Positions 35,396 through 43,580 are shown, numbered from the stretch's first letter. The stretch is DNA of 60,351 nt from Flavobacterium cheongpyeongense (GCF_003202435.1 NZ_QJHK01000027.1:1-60351), one strand, 5' to 3'. The notes: generated from the letters alone by a model not told the origin. Translations and numbers: made by a program.

Positions 35396-36259
35396 ATGAA
35401 GAATTTTTTAGGCTTTATGCTTGTGTTTTTTTTAACGGGAAATTTATTTGCCCAGGGTGATTTACTCAGTGAACTCGATACTGTTAAGTCAAGTGAAAAA
35501 CAGATTGAAATTGCAGCTTTTAAAGGTTTACAAATAGCCAACATGCAATCAACAAAATTACCGGCCAAAGGAGAGTGGTACATGCTTGTTTCGCATCGTT
35601 TTGGTGACCTGTCTGAGGGAATTAATAATTTCTTTGGTCTGGATAATGCCCTGACAAAATTTGGAGGGATTTATGGTGTAACAAACTGGCTGAGCTTAGG
35701 GGCTAGCAGACATACGTACAATAAAACGTATGAGGTAACTGCTAAATACAAAATGGCTAATCAGGAAGTAAACGGATTTCCTGTTACAATTGTAGGATAT
35801 AATACGGTGGATATTAATACTGCTTTAGAAAAAGATTTATATCCAAATATAAAATTTTCTGATCGTTTGGCTTTCACTACGCAATTATTGGTTTCCAGAA
35901 AAGTAAATGAAAAATTCTCAGCAGAAATAGGTTTGATCAATGTTTACAAAAACCTATATGACGACAAGGCAGAGCAGCAAAATGTTTTTTCTGCCGCAGC
36001 AGGATTGCGATACAAAGTAGCCAAAAGAATGAGTGTAAATCTTGAGTACGCAGCTAGGGTGATAACAGAAGAAAAGGACCTGGATCCTTACCATAATCCA
36101 CTTACAGTTGGTTTAGATATTGAAACAGGCGGACACGTATTTCAATTGGTAGTTTCTAATAGCCAGCCAATGAATGATGTTGCCGTATTCTCTACCGCAT
36201 CAGGAGATTGGAATAAAGGCAAGGTTTACTTTGGATTTAACATGTACAGATCGTTTTAA
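35396..36259 (+). CDS. DUF5777 beta-barrel protein
   Basis: This 287-residue protein has a signal peptide (to about NLFAQ) and a body of alternating strands ending in FGFNMYRSF, with a C-terminal Phe typical of outer-membrane barrels. Family landmarks include KGEWYMLVSHRFGDLSEGI, NNFFGLDNALTKFGGIYGV and a late LDIETGGHVFQLVVSN. DUF5777 is of unknown function but, as I recall, often occurs beside cytochrome c and YceI genes in Bacteroidota, as here. Part of the ECF-linked operon. Confidence 0.85.
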   Translation: MKNFLGFMLVFFLTGNLFAQGDLLSELDTVKSSEKQIEIAAFKGLQIANMQSTKLPAKGEWYMLVSHRFGDLSEGINNFFGLDNALTKFGGIYGVTNWLSLGASRHTYNKTYEVTAKYKMANQEVNGFPVTIVGYNTVDINTALEKDLYPNIKFSDRLAFTTQLLVSRKVNEKFSAEIGLINVYKNLYDDKAEQQNVFSAAAGLRYKVAKRMSVNLEYAARVITEEKDLDPYHNPLTVGLDIETGGHVFQLVVSNSQPMNDVAVFSTASGDWNKGKVYFGFNMYRSF

Positions 36260-36274
36260 AAAAAGATAAAAAAT

Positions 36275-36625
36275 ATGAAAAAGAGCATACTAATACTACT
36301 ATTTACCTGTGCAGCATTTTTGGTTTCCTGCACAACCAGAACTTACGAAGAAATTTCAGAAGCAGAAGCAGCTACTGCACCTAGTTATACAAATAATGTA
36401 GCCCCTGTCATACAGTCAAATTGTTTGGGATGTCATGCTGATGGCGGGCAATATCCAACTTTACAAACGTATGAACAAGTAAAAGATGCAACCCAAAACG
36501 GAGATTTAATTTGCAGAATAGATCAAACCCAATCCTGTGGAAGCGTAATGCCCAGATCAGGAGCCATGCCCAGACAAACGATCGACATGATTATACTTTG
36601 GCAAAAAGAAGGATATAAAAATTAA
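36275..36625 (+). CDS. c-type cytochrome lipoprotein
   Basis: This 116-residue protein has a lipoprotein signal (lipobox LVSC, Cys at about residue 19) and a single haem-binding motif CLGCH (about residues 50-54). The likely axial Met is in VMPRSG (about residue 93). It should be a small membrane-tethered haem protein facing the periplasm or surface, acting in electron transfer or haem binding. It lies 15 bases after DUF5777 and 12 bases before yceI in the ECF-linked operon. Confidence 0.88.
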   Translation: MKKSILILLFTCAAFLVSCTTRTYEEISEAEAATAPSYTNNVAPVIQSNCLGCHADGGQYPTLQTYEQVKDATQNGDLICRIDQTQSCGSVMPRSGAMPRQTIDMIILWQKEGYKN

Positions 36626-36637
36626 AAGAAATATAAA

Positions 36638-37183
36638 ATGAAAGAAGTAATAGTATCTGTGTTGTTTTTATTGGCCGGAAATCTGGTTTTTTCACAAAAG
36701 ATGATAACCAGAGCGGGAGAAGTAAAATTTGAGGCATCAATGCCTGCTTTTGAAGAAGTGGCAGCAACAAACAAAACAACTTCCTGTATTCTTGAAAAGA
36801 ATACGGGAGATTTTGTAGCGTTGACTTTGATAAAATCATTCAAATTCAAAGCCCCACTGATGGAAGAGCATTTTAATGAAAATTATATGGAATCTTCCAA
36901 ATTTCCAAAGGCCACTTTTAAAGGAAAGATTTTGGATTTTGATGCCAAAAAGCTATCTGCTTCAAAGACTGTTTATGACTTAGAAGGTGATTTAACCATT
37001 CATGGTGTAACAAAAAAGATAAAAACCAAAATCAATCTTACCTTAAACGGAGCAAAAATTTTGGCTACAAGTGCAATTTCGGTGAAACCACAGGATTACA
37101 AAATTGAAATTCCAAGTTTGGTCAAAGGAAAAATTGCCGAAAATGTAAAAGTTTCAATGAATTTTGTTCTTGAAGCTAATTAA
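36638..37183 (+). CDS. YceI-family lipid-binding protein
   Basis: This 181-residue secreted protein has a signal peptide (to about LVFSQ) and the YceI lipocalin-like fold (GEVKFEASMPAFEEVAATN, HFNENYMESSKFPKATFKGK, DLTIHGVTKKIKTKINLTL). YceI proteins bind polyisoprenoid or quinone-like lipids in a hydrophobic pore. With a c-type cytochrome directly upstream, a role in periplasmic redox or quinone handling is plausible but not proven. Confidence 0.88.
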   Translation: MKEVIVSVLFLLAGNLVFSQKMITRAGEVKFEASMPAFEEVAATNKTTSCILEKNTGDFVALTLIKSFKFKAPLMEEHFNENYMESSKFPKATFKGKILDFDAKKLSASKTVYDLEGDLTIHGVTKKIKTKINLTLNGAKILATSAISVKPQDYKIEIPSLVKGKIAENVKVSMNFVLEAN

Positions 37184-37201
37184 TTCGATAACTCTTTAAC
37201 G

Positions 37202-37717
37202 ATGAAAAAATTAGTTTTACTTACTTTGTTTCTGAGCTTTCTAAATAGCAAAGCACAAGACAAAAGCGTTTTTGATATTGCCAGAAGCGGAACTTTAACA
37301 GAGATTCAAAATCTGAACAAATCCAATCCGGATTTAATTAATTCTCTTAACGAAAGTAATACTAGTCCTTTGATTTTGGCTTGTTACAGAGGAAATGTTG
37401 AGGTTGCGAAATTCTTAATAGAAAATGTAAAAGACCTTAATTATAATTCTGATATGGGAACGGCAATGATGGCTGCTACCTATAAAAACCAATTTGAATT
37501 AGTAAAATTATTATTGGATAAAAAAGCCAATCCAAATGCAGCAGATGCTAATGGGACAACGGCATTATCCTTAGCTGTACAATTCAAGAACAGCGCTTTG
37601 GTGAAATTGCTTTTAGAATATAAAGCAGACAAAACAATTAAAGACAGTAAAGGAAAAACAGCATTTGAATATGCTGTTTTTTCTCAAAATGAACAAATCA
37701 TCAACCTTTTTAAATAA
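37202..37717 (+). CDS. Exported ankyrin-repeat protein
   Basis: This 171-residue protein has a signal peptide (LVLLTLFLSFLNSKAQ) and about four ankyrin repeats (ESNTSPLILACYRGNVEVAK, GTAMMAATYKNQFELVKLLL, NGTTALSLAVQFKNSALVKL, KGKTAFEYAVFSQNEQIINL). Periplasmic ankyrin proteins such as AnkB are linked to catalase and oxidative stress; here the partner is unknown. It ends 6 bases before the next start, within the same operon. Confidence 0.88.
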   Translation: MKKLVLLTLFLSFLNSKAQDKSVFDIARSGTLTEIQNLNKSNPDLINSLNESNTSPLILACYRGNVEVAKFLIENVKDLNYNSDMGTAMMAATYKNQFELVKLLLDKKANPNAADANGTTALSLAVQFKNSALVKLLLEYKADKTIKDSKGKTAFEYAVFSQNEQIINLFK

Positions 37718-37723
37718 TTGATT

Positions 37724-38506
37724 ATGAAGAAAATTACTCTTTTAGGACTTTTAATAATTAATATGAACTGTTTTGCCCAGCAAAAAACTACAGGAGATGT
37801 CACTTTGTCTACCAATATGACGGCGAATTTGACCTTAAACAATACCACCCAAAAAGCAACATTAAAACTTACCGGGCCTTCAGACAGGTGGTTTGCTTTG
37901 CAGTTTGGGAGTTTTGGAGCGGGAGGCGGAATGCTAGCAGGAGAAGATTTTGTGTATGTTAATGGAACTACAAATACATTAGTTGATGGTAATTTGACCG
38001 GAAAAGGTAACTCTCCAAATACAGATGCAACACAAGACTGGATAGTAACTTCTGATGCAGTAACTTCAGGAATCAGAACTATAATCGCTGAAAGAAAATT
38101 TTCTACCGGAGATGCAAAAGATTATACGTTTACTTATGGCAACAGTACTATTGATTTTGTCTGGGCAAGAAGAGGTAATGCCGGATATGCGTTAAATAAT
38201 CATGGAGGTAATCGCGGATATAATGTAAGTGTTCCATTATCAGTTACTTTGGGTGTCGAAGATTTTAGTTTAAAAACGGCTGCTGTTTATCCCAATCCAT
38301 CAAACGGCAATTTTAGTATTGAGAGTGAAAGAGGGTTAGATACAATAAAAGTTTATTCCCAAACAGGAATATTGGTTAAAACCATTAATGTTGAAGGTAA
38401 ATCTAATACTGTAGATGTATCGTTGAAAAGTTTGCAAGCAGGAATTTATTTGATTGAATTGCAAAATGATCAGGAAAAAACATGGAAAAAAATTATTGTT
38501 AACTAG
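37724..38506 (+). CDS. Secreted DOMON-like protein with T9SS sorting tail
   Basis: This 260-residue protein has a signal peptide, then a DOMON-type beta-sandwich (about 25-160; DRWFALQFG, DFVYVNG, DWIVTSD, RTIIAERKFSTGDAKDYTF, IDFVWAR). A C-terminal type A type IX sorting domain follows (AVYPNPSNGNFSIES to GIYLIELQNDQEKTWKKIIV). DOMON domains bind haem or sugars in cytochrome b561-type redox systems. The protein should be exported to the cell surface or medium. The ATG at 37724 is preferred over the TTG at 37718. It is the last gene of the ECF-linked operon, followed by a terminator. Confidence 0.85.
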   Translation: MKKITLLGLLIINMNCFAQQKTTGDVTLSTNMTANLTLNNTTQKATLKLTGPSDRWFALQFGSFGAGGGMLAGEDFVYVNGTTNTLVDGNLTGKGNSPNTDATQDWIVTSDAVTSGIRTIIAERKFSTGDAKDYTFTYGNSTIDFVWARRGNAGYALNNHGGNRGYNVSVPLSVTLGVEDFSLKTAAVYPNPSNGNFSIESERGLDTIKVYSQTGILVKTINVEGKSNTVDVSLKSLQAGIYLIELQNDQEKTWKKIIVN

Positions 38507-38551
38507 TAGATAGGCTGGTAATTAGTCAGATAAAATTATTTTTTTTAGGTG

Positions 38552-38602
38552 AAAAACGTCAGGCATATTCCTTAAACGGGATAATATGTCTGGCGTTTTT
38601 AA
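38552..38602 (+). terminator. Terminator of the ECF-linked operon
   Basis: AAAAACG and CATATT arms pair with AATATG and CGTTTTT across a 13-base loop, with a T-rich tail, 45 bases after the DOMON gene stop. Confidence 0.75.
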
Positions 38603-38672
38603 TTTATAGGAGGATTGCTTTACTGAGTGCATACAAATTATATTATTTCAAAGTTAATTTGTCAAAATGCAC

Positions 38673-38680
38673 TATTTTTG
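38673..38680 (+). promoter_or_regulatory. -7 promoter element for the cupin gene
   Basis: TATTTTTG lies inside the first codons of the longest frame, which shows that the ATG at 38709 and not 38667 is the true start. Confidence 0.55.
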
Positions 38681-38708
38681 TTTTGTAATTAATTTTCAAA
38701 AAAGCAAT

Positions 38709-39059
38709 ATGGATCATTCTATGACAAGTGCTGAATTTCTTTTTGGAGAAGAAATTCAATGGGAAGTGGTTGGAGAAGGGGTAAAACGCAAGATTTTAGC
38801 CTTCGATAATCGGGTTATGCTCGTAAATGTCTATTTTGAAGCAGGAGCTATAGGGTCTTTACACGAACACTATCATACGCAGGTTACGTATGTAGCAAAA
38901 GGAAAATTTGATGTTACCATAAACGGAGTGACAAAATTACTGAAAGAAGGTGACAGTTTTTATATTCCGCCACATGCAATTCATGGTGTTTTGTGCCTGG
39001 AAGAAGGAATGTTGACAGATGTTTTCAGTCCGATGCGTGAAGATTTTATGAAGTATTAA
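38709..39059 (+). CDS. KdgF-like cupin protein
   Basis: This 116-residue single-domain cupin has metal ligands in HEHYHTQ and the second His motif PPHAIHGV. It also has GAIGSLHEH, TYVAKGKFDVTINGV, LKEGDSFYIPP and the ending TDVFSPMREDFMKY, which match KdgF, the enzyme that ketonises unsaturated monouronates from pectin or alginate. The fit is good, but no polyuronate-degradation genes are nearby, so the substrate stays open. The promoter position argues for the start at 38709 rather than an upstream ATG. Confidence 0.8.
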   Translation: MDHSMTSAEFLFGEEIQWEVVGEGVKRKILAFDNRVMLVNVYFEAGAIGSLHEHYHTQVTYVAKGKFDVTINGVTKLLKEGDSFYIPPHAIHGVLCLEEGMLTDVFSPMREDFMKY

Positions 39060-39150
39060 AATTAGATGAATTGACAAGATTTAGATCCTATTGAGTTCTA
39101 AATTTGAAAATTTTATACATTTTTTAAAGTTTTGCTAAACATTAGATTGG

Positions 39151-39158
39151 TATTTTTG
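39151..39158 (+). promoter_or_regulatory. -7 promoter element for the MFS gene
   Basis: TATTTTTG ends only 4 bases before the MFS start codon, so the transcript may be leaderless. Confidence 0.45.
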
Positions 39159-39162
39159 TAAC

Positions 39163-40329
39163 ATGAATTTATCCAGAACGAATGTCCTTTTTATGACAGT
39201 TTGCACGGGTCTTATAGTTGCAAATCTGTATTATTGCCAGCCCTTAATCGTTTTAATAGCCAATGAGTTTAAAATTCCCGAGGCCAAGGCCGGAACCATA
39301 GCCTATCTTACACAGGCAGGATATGCTTTAGGTTTGTTTTTTATGGTTCCGTTAGGGGATAAAATTGAACGAAAAAAACAAATTTTAATGACCACTTTTG
39401 CTTCTGTAATTGCATTAATCATTGCAGCTACGGCAAAAAGTTTTTTTATCGTACAAATTGCCTCCTTACTTATTGGGATCACATCCATTGTACCACAGCT
39501 TATTTTGCCATTGGCCGCAGCATTAAGCAGTCAGGAACAAAGAGGAAAAGTGATAGGGACAATTATGAGCGGCTTATTGGTTGGTATTTTACTATCCAGG
39601 ACTTTAAGCGGTTTCATTGGTCAGCTTCTCGGATGGAGGTCCATGTTTTATATCGCTGCCGGAATTTGTCTTTTGATCTTTTTTGTCATTCAGAATACAT
39701 TTCCTCTCAATAAACCTCAGTTTCAGGGCTCATACGGCCAGTTAATTCAGTCACTTTTTACATTAATAAAAACACAACCCGTACTGCGTGAAGCAACTTT
39801 AATCAATATATTCAGCTTTGCTCAGTTTGGAGCTTTCTGGACCACTATGGTTTTATTGCTTTCCGGAGAACCGTTTCATTTTAATAGTGCAACAATTGGT
39901 TTGTTTGGAATTGTTGGGGCTTCGGGAGCTTTGGCAGCACCATTAGTGGGTAAAATAGGTGACAAAGGAGGTTCAAGGGTAGCAGTTGGCTATGGCTGTT
40001 TACTAATATTAATCAGTTTTTTGATTTTTTATTTTTCAGTAGAAAGTGTAATTGGAATTGCGATCGGAATTGTATTTATTGATATAGGAATTCAGGGAGT
40101 TCATATTTCAAACCAAACCCGTGTATATTCTTTACTTCCGGAAGCCAGAAACAGATTAAATACCGTTTTCATGGCGTTTAGTTTTCTGGGAACTGCCGCC
40201 GGATCTGCTTATGGATTGTTATTATGGAAATTAGGAGGCTGGCACGCTGTAACAATCGGATGTGTTGGGTTGTCAATATTAGCATTAACCGTTTACGGAC
40301 TTACTTATAAATCAAAAGCTAAAAAATAA
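39163..40329 (+). CDS. MFS transporter
   Basis: This 388-residue inner-membrane protein has twelve predicted helices and the major-facilitator loop motif between helices 2 and 3 (PLGDKIERKKQIL). The opening LYYCQPLIVLIA and the SQEQRGKVIGTIMSGLLVG segment resemble the YgaY/NepI-like drug or metabolite exporters. The substrate is unknown. A class D beta-lactamase gene starts 8 bases downstream, so the two are almost certainly co-transcribed. Confidence 0.9.
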   Translation: MNLSRTNVLFMTVCTGLIVANLYYCQPLIVLIANEFKIPEAKAGTIAYLTQAGYALGLFFMVPLGDKIERKKQILMTTFASVIALIIAATAKSFFIVQIASLLIGITSIVPQLILPLAAALSSQEQRGKVIGTIMSGLLVGILLSRTLSGFIGQLLGWRSMFYIAAGICLLIFFVIQNTFPLNKPQFQGSYGQLIQSLFTLIKTQPVLREATLINIFSFAQFGAFWTTMVLLLSGEPFHFNSATIGLFGIVGASGALAAPLVGKIGDKGGSRVAVGYGCLLILISFLIFYFSVESVIGIAIGIVFIDIGIQGVHISNQTRVYSLLPEARNRLNTVFMAFSFLGTAAGSAYGLLLWKLGGWHAVTIGCVGLSILALTVYGLTYKSKAKK

Positions 40330-40337
40330 ACTGCTAA

Positions 40338-41159
40338 ATGAAAAAACGGATCCTGGTTGTACTATTCTTTTTATGGATTATAAATGTAAATGCCCAGACA
40401 AAAACAACTGCACCAGCCGAAGTTGTAGTTCCGGAATTCGGAAAAATCCTGGATAGCTTAAAAATAAAAGGCTCGGTTTTAATTTTTGATCTGGGTAAAA
40501 ACAGCTTTTATTCCAATGATTTTACCTGGGCAAAAAAAGGACATTTGCCAGCATCGACCTTCAAAATTCCTAATTCGATTATTGCTTTAGAAACAGGAGT
40601 TGTAAAAAATGATTCGGTAGTTTTTAAATGGAACGGTGAGAAGAGAAGCCAAAAGGCATGGGAGCAGGATTTAACCTTTAAAAAAGCATTTCAGGTTTCC
40701 TGTGTGCCTTGTTATCAGGAGATCGCACGAGGAATAGGTTTAAAAAGAATGAAGTCTTACCTGAAAAAGTTAGCTTATAATACAATGGTTTTTGGTCCCG
40801 CAACTATTGATAACTTTTGGTTACAGGGAGAATCAAAGATTTCACAACTGCAGCAAATTGATTTTTTGAGAAGATTATATTTCTCTGAATTGCCTATTTC
40901 TGATAGAACACAATCTATAATGAAAGACATTATGGAAATCGAAAAGACAGATCAATACGTTTTAAGAGGAAAAACAGGCTGGGGATTTAATAATAAAATA
41001 GATAATGGATGGATCGTTGGTTATATCGAAAAAGACGATAAAGTTTATTTTTTTGCCACGAATATCGAGCCGGGTGAAAGTTTTAAAATAGATGACTTTC
41101 GCACAGTTAGAATCATTGCCACAAAAGAAGCTTTCAGAAAGTTAGAAATACTAAAATAG
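40338..41159 (+). CDS. Class D (OXA-type) beta-lactamase
   Basis: This 273-residue periplasmic serine beta-lactamase has a signal peptide (to about VNAQ). The nucleophile motif is S-T-F-K in PASTFKIPNS, whose Lys is normally carbamylated. The S-x-V motif is SCVPCYQE, the conserved FWLQGE follows, and the K-T-G motif is RGKTGWG. The YGN motif of most class D enzymes is replaced by Y-N-T (LAYNTMVFG). It has the usual length and is apparently intact. It could give intrinsic beta-lactam resistance. It is co-transcribed with the MFS transporter, with no mobile element close by. Confidence 0.92.
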   Translation: MKKRILVVLFFLWIINVNAQTKTTAPAEVVVPEFGKILDSLKIKGSVLIFDLGKNSFYSNDFTWAKKGHLPASTFKIPNSIIALETGVVKNDSVVFKWNGEKRSQKAWEQDLTFKKAFQVSCVPCYQEIARGIGLKRMKSYLKKLAYNTMVFGPATIDNFWLQGESKISQLQQIDFLRRLYFSELPISDRTQSIMKDIMEIEKTDQYVLRGKTGWGFNNKIDNGWIVGYIEKDDKVYFFATNIEPGESFKIDDFRTVRIIATKEAFRKLEILK

Positions 41160-41188
41160 AAAGCATAAATTGATAAAAAATTAATTTG

Positions 41189-41196
41189 TAAATTTG
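41189..41196 (+). promoter_or_regulatory. -7 promoter element for the fused isomerase
   Basis: TAAATTTG matches TAnnTTTG, 24 bases before the start codon. Confidence 0.55.
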
Positions 41197-41219
41197 CGTC
41201 CAATTAAAAAATAACAACA

Positions 41220-42152
41220 ATGGAAAACGGAATATACGCTAAATTCAATACTGGTAAAGGTTCGATTTTAGTAAAATTAGCACACGAATTAACACCAGGA
41301 ACTGTAGGGAATTTTGTGGCTCTTGCAGAGGGAAATATGGAAAATAAAGTAAAACCTCAGGGGCAAAAATTCTATGACGGATTAACTTTTCACAGAGTAA
41401 TTCCGGATTTTATGATTCAGGGTGGTTGCCCTAAAGGTACAGGAACAGGAGATCCTGGATATAAATTTGATGACGAGTTTCATCCAAGTTTAAAACACGA
41501 TCGCCCGGGAGTTTTGGCAATGGCAAATTCAGGACCTGCAACCAACGGTTCTCAGTTTTACATCACGCATGTTCCAACTTCATGGTTAGATAACAAGCAT
41601 ACCGTTTTTGGTCATGTTATCGAAGGTCAGGATGTAGTTGATGCAGTTGCTCAGGGTGATGCTTTAGAAAATGTAGAAATCATCAGAGTGGGTGAAGAAG
41701 CTCAAAAATGGAATGCGATTGAAGCTTTTATTAGCTTAAAAGGAGCGCGTCTAAAAAGAGAAGCAGCTTTGAAAGCAGAATCTGAAGCAAAAATGGAACA
41801 ATTAGCAGCCGGTTTCGATAAAACAGAAAGTGGTTTACGTTACAAAATGATTCAAAAAGGAGAGGGTAAAAAAGCAGAAGCAGGAAAAACAGTTTCTGTT
41901 CATTACGAAGGTTCTTTAGAAAATGGAAAAGTTTTTGATTCTTCATATCCAAGAAAAAAACCAATCGAATTCAGATTAGGGCAGGGTCAGGTTATCGAAG
42001 GATGGGACGAAGGTATTGCTTTATTACAAGTTGGGGACAAAGCCCGTTTTGTAATTCCATCTGATTTGGCTTACGGACCAAGTGGAGCTGGTGGAGTTAT
42101 TCCTCCGCACGCAACTCTGATTTTTGACGTTGAATTAATGGACGTCAAATAA
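41220..42152 (+). CDS. Dual-family peptidyl-prolyl isomerase (cyclophilin-FKBP)
   Basis: This 310-residue cytoplasmic fusion of two unrelated prolyl isomerases has no signal peptide. The cyclophilin domain (about 1-155) shows FYDGLTFHRVIPDFMIQGG, GVLAMANSGPATNGSQFYIT and LDNKHTVFGHVIEG. A charged coiled-coil linker (about 165-200, KGARLKREAALKAESEAKME) precedes an FKBP domain (about 205-310; VSVHYEGSLENGKVFDSS, QVIEGWDEGIALLQVGDKA, GPSGAGGVIPPHATLIFDVE). Both active sites look intact. Such cyclophilin-first fusions (CFBP) have been described for Flavobacterium. It is a folding helper; single-gene unit with a terminator. Confidence 0.94.
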   Translation: MENGIYAKFNTGKGSILVKLAHELTPGTVGNFVALAEGNMENKVKPQGQKFYDGLTFHRVIPDFMIQGGCPKGTGTGDPGYKFDDEFHPSLKHDRPGVLAMANSGPATNGSQFYITHVPTSWLDNKHTVFGHVIEGQDVVDAVAQGDALENVEIIRVGEEAQKWNAIEAFISLKGARLKREAALKAESEAKMEQLAAGFDKTESGLRYKMIQKGEGKKAEAGKTVSVHYEGSLENGKVFDSSYPRKKPIEFRLGQGQVIEGWDEGIALLQVGDKARFVIPSDLAYGPSGAGGVIPPHATLIFDVELMDVK

Positions 42153-42190
42153 TAAGATGTTTAATACGAATCATTATTTTTAAATACTAT

Positions 42191-42219
42191 CCCATTCGAT
42201 TGCCGAATGGGATTTTTTA
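42191..42219 (+). terminator. Terminator after the fused isomerase
   Basis: CCCATTCG pairs with CGAATGGG across a 5-base loop, followed by ATTTTTTAT. It ends just before the stop of the convergent thioredoxin-like gene. Confidence 0.8.
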
Positions 42220-42222
42220 TGT

Positions 42223-42777
42223 TTATTTCCATTTAATGTTGCAGCCTATACTTGGTTTTTGAGTTTCGTTTAAGCTTCTGTTGTAAATCAAAGCATCAAT
42301 AGCACTCCGTAAATCGTTTCCGCTTAACGGAATTCCGTTTCCGGGTCTTGAATCATCTAATTGGCCTCTGTAAAATAAACGGTTTTGACCATCAAACAGA
42401 AAAAAATCAGGAGTACAGGCCGCATCATAAGCTTTGGCAACTTCCTGGGTTGCATCAAATAAATACGGAAAATCTATTTTATTTTCAAAAGCAAATTCAG
42501 TCATCATTTTTGGTGAATCCTGCGGAAATTTTTCAATGTCATTACTGGAAATAGCAATAACTCCAAGTCCTTGTACGCGATAATCATTTGCAATCATCAC
42601 AATTTCTTTGATTACATGAAGTACAAAAGGGCAGTGATTGCACATAAAAATGATAAGTGTACCTTTTGATCCTTTTAAATCTTCAAAAGAGTATTCATAA
42701 TTAGAATTGGTGTCTTTTAGATAGAAGTTTGGAGCAATTGTTCCAAGCGGAATCATATTTGAAGAAGTTCGGGCCAT
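42223..42777 (-). CDS. Thioredoxin-fold (AhpC/TSA-like) protein
   Basis: This 184-residue protein counts from the ATG at 42777 (MARTSSNMIPLG); the frame extends eight codons upstream. It has the redox-family start LGTIAPNFYLKDTNS and the Cys motif CNHCPF on the first helix, followed by the cis-Pro region AACTPDFFLFD. No export signal is seen, so it acts in the cytoplasm. It resembles single-domain peroxiredoxin/thioredoxin-like proteins of unknown partner. It is convergent with the fused isomerase. Confidence 0.85.
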   Translation of the reverse strand: MARTSSNMIPLGTIAPNFYLKDTNSNYEYSFEDLKGSKGTLIIFMCNHCPFVLHVIKEIVMIANDYRVQGLGVIAISSNDIEKFPQDSPKMMTEFAFENKIDFPYLFDATQEVAKAYDAACTPDFFLFDGQNRLFYRGQLDDSRPGNGIPLSGNDLRSAIDALIYNRSLNETQKPSIGCNIKWK

Positions 42778-42895
42778 TTTTTCTAAGAATTTGTTATTCA
42801 AAAATAACTTTTAATTCTGAAAAGAAAGGTGACACCTTTAAAAATATATCCAAAGAAATTTAGAACAATAAAGTTCTTTTGGATATAAATCATCT

Positions 42896-43075
42896 TTATG
42901 CATTTAAGAAATCGAGTAAGTCCTGGTTCAACCGATCTTTTTCCGTGTAAAATAATCCGTGTGGTGCGCCTTCATAAACGATAAAAGTATTGTTGATGAT
43001 AGTTTTAGCAGTTTTTGTGAGCTTACTATAATTAAAACATTCTTATTAGCATCTCCATGAATAATCAGGCCTCTA
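42896..43075 (-). pseudogene. C-terminal remnant of an alpha/beta hydrolase
   Basis: On the minus strand the pieces SLRGLIIHGDANKNV and, after a frameshift, KLTKTAKTIINNTFIVYEGA followed by PHGLFYTEKDRLNQDLLDFL are in the order expected for the end of a chloroperoxidase-like alpha/beta hydrolase, including the His of the catalytic triad (APHGLF). The N-terminal two thirds, with the nucleophile, are gone. Confidence 0.75.
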
Positions 43076-43210
43076 AGGGATTTATGAATATTTAAAAGAC
43101 TATTTTCTATCTAAGCGCTTTTAGGTTACCTTAATAATTTGTTTTGTAAAGTTAAAGCCGCAACTAAAAAAAAAGGTTATAGGATTAATGTTATTACTTA
43201 CAAAAATGAA

Positions 43211-43218
43211 TAGGTTTG
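43211..43218 (+). promoter_or_regulatory. -7 promoter element for csaA
   Basis: TAGGTTTG matches TAnnTTTG and lies 26 bases before the ATG at 43245, which supports that start over the upstream in-frame codons. Confidence 0.55.
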
Positions 43219-43244
43219 CAAATAAACTTATTATTACAAATAAA

Positions 43245-43580
43245 ATGGATTTAACCTGGAATGAATTTGAAAGAACCGATATGCGTATCGGAACCATAAT
43301 CGAAATAAATGATTTTCCCGAAGCAAGAAAACCAGCTTATCAGCTTACAATTGACTTTGGTTCCGAAATCGGTATCCGAAAATCATCTGCACAAATTACA
43401 AAACGTTACCAAAAAGAAGATCTGTTCAATCGGCAAATTGTTGCTGTGGTAAATTTTCCTAAAAAACAAATAGGAAAATTCATGAGCGAATGTCTGGTAT
43501 TGGGGGCTGTAGGCAAAGAGGATGATGTGATTTTACTCGCACCCGATTTTAAAATAGCAAACGGATTACGAATTGGATAG
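43245..43580 (+). CDS. csaA: CsaA-type tRNA-binding chaperone-like protein
   Basis: This 111-residue protein is a single EMAP/tRNA-binding OB fold. Family landmarks are FERTDMRIGTI, DFPEARKPAYQL, RKSSAQIT, RQIVAVVNFPKKQIGKFMSE and VLGA. CsaA was described as an export-related chaperone in Bacillus and binds tRNA in structural work. Starting at the ATG at 43245 gives the standard length; the longer frame from 43188 contains the promoter. Confidence 0.92.
   Translation: MDLTWNEFERTDMRIGTIIEINDFPEARKPAYQLTIDFGSEIGIRKSSAQITKRYQKEDLFNRQIVAVVNFPKKQIGKFMSECLVLGAVGKEDDVILLAPDFKIANGLRIG

Noticed and set aside
38667..38708. Longer N-terminus for the cupin protein
   Set aside because: The extra codons overlap a TAnnTTTG promoter element and do not resemble the family N-terminus.
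40338..41159. Beta-lactamase as a recently acquired mobile resistance gene
   Set aside because: No insertion sequence, integron or composition break is visible around it.
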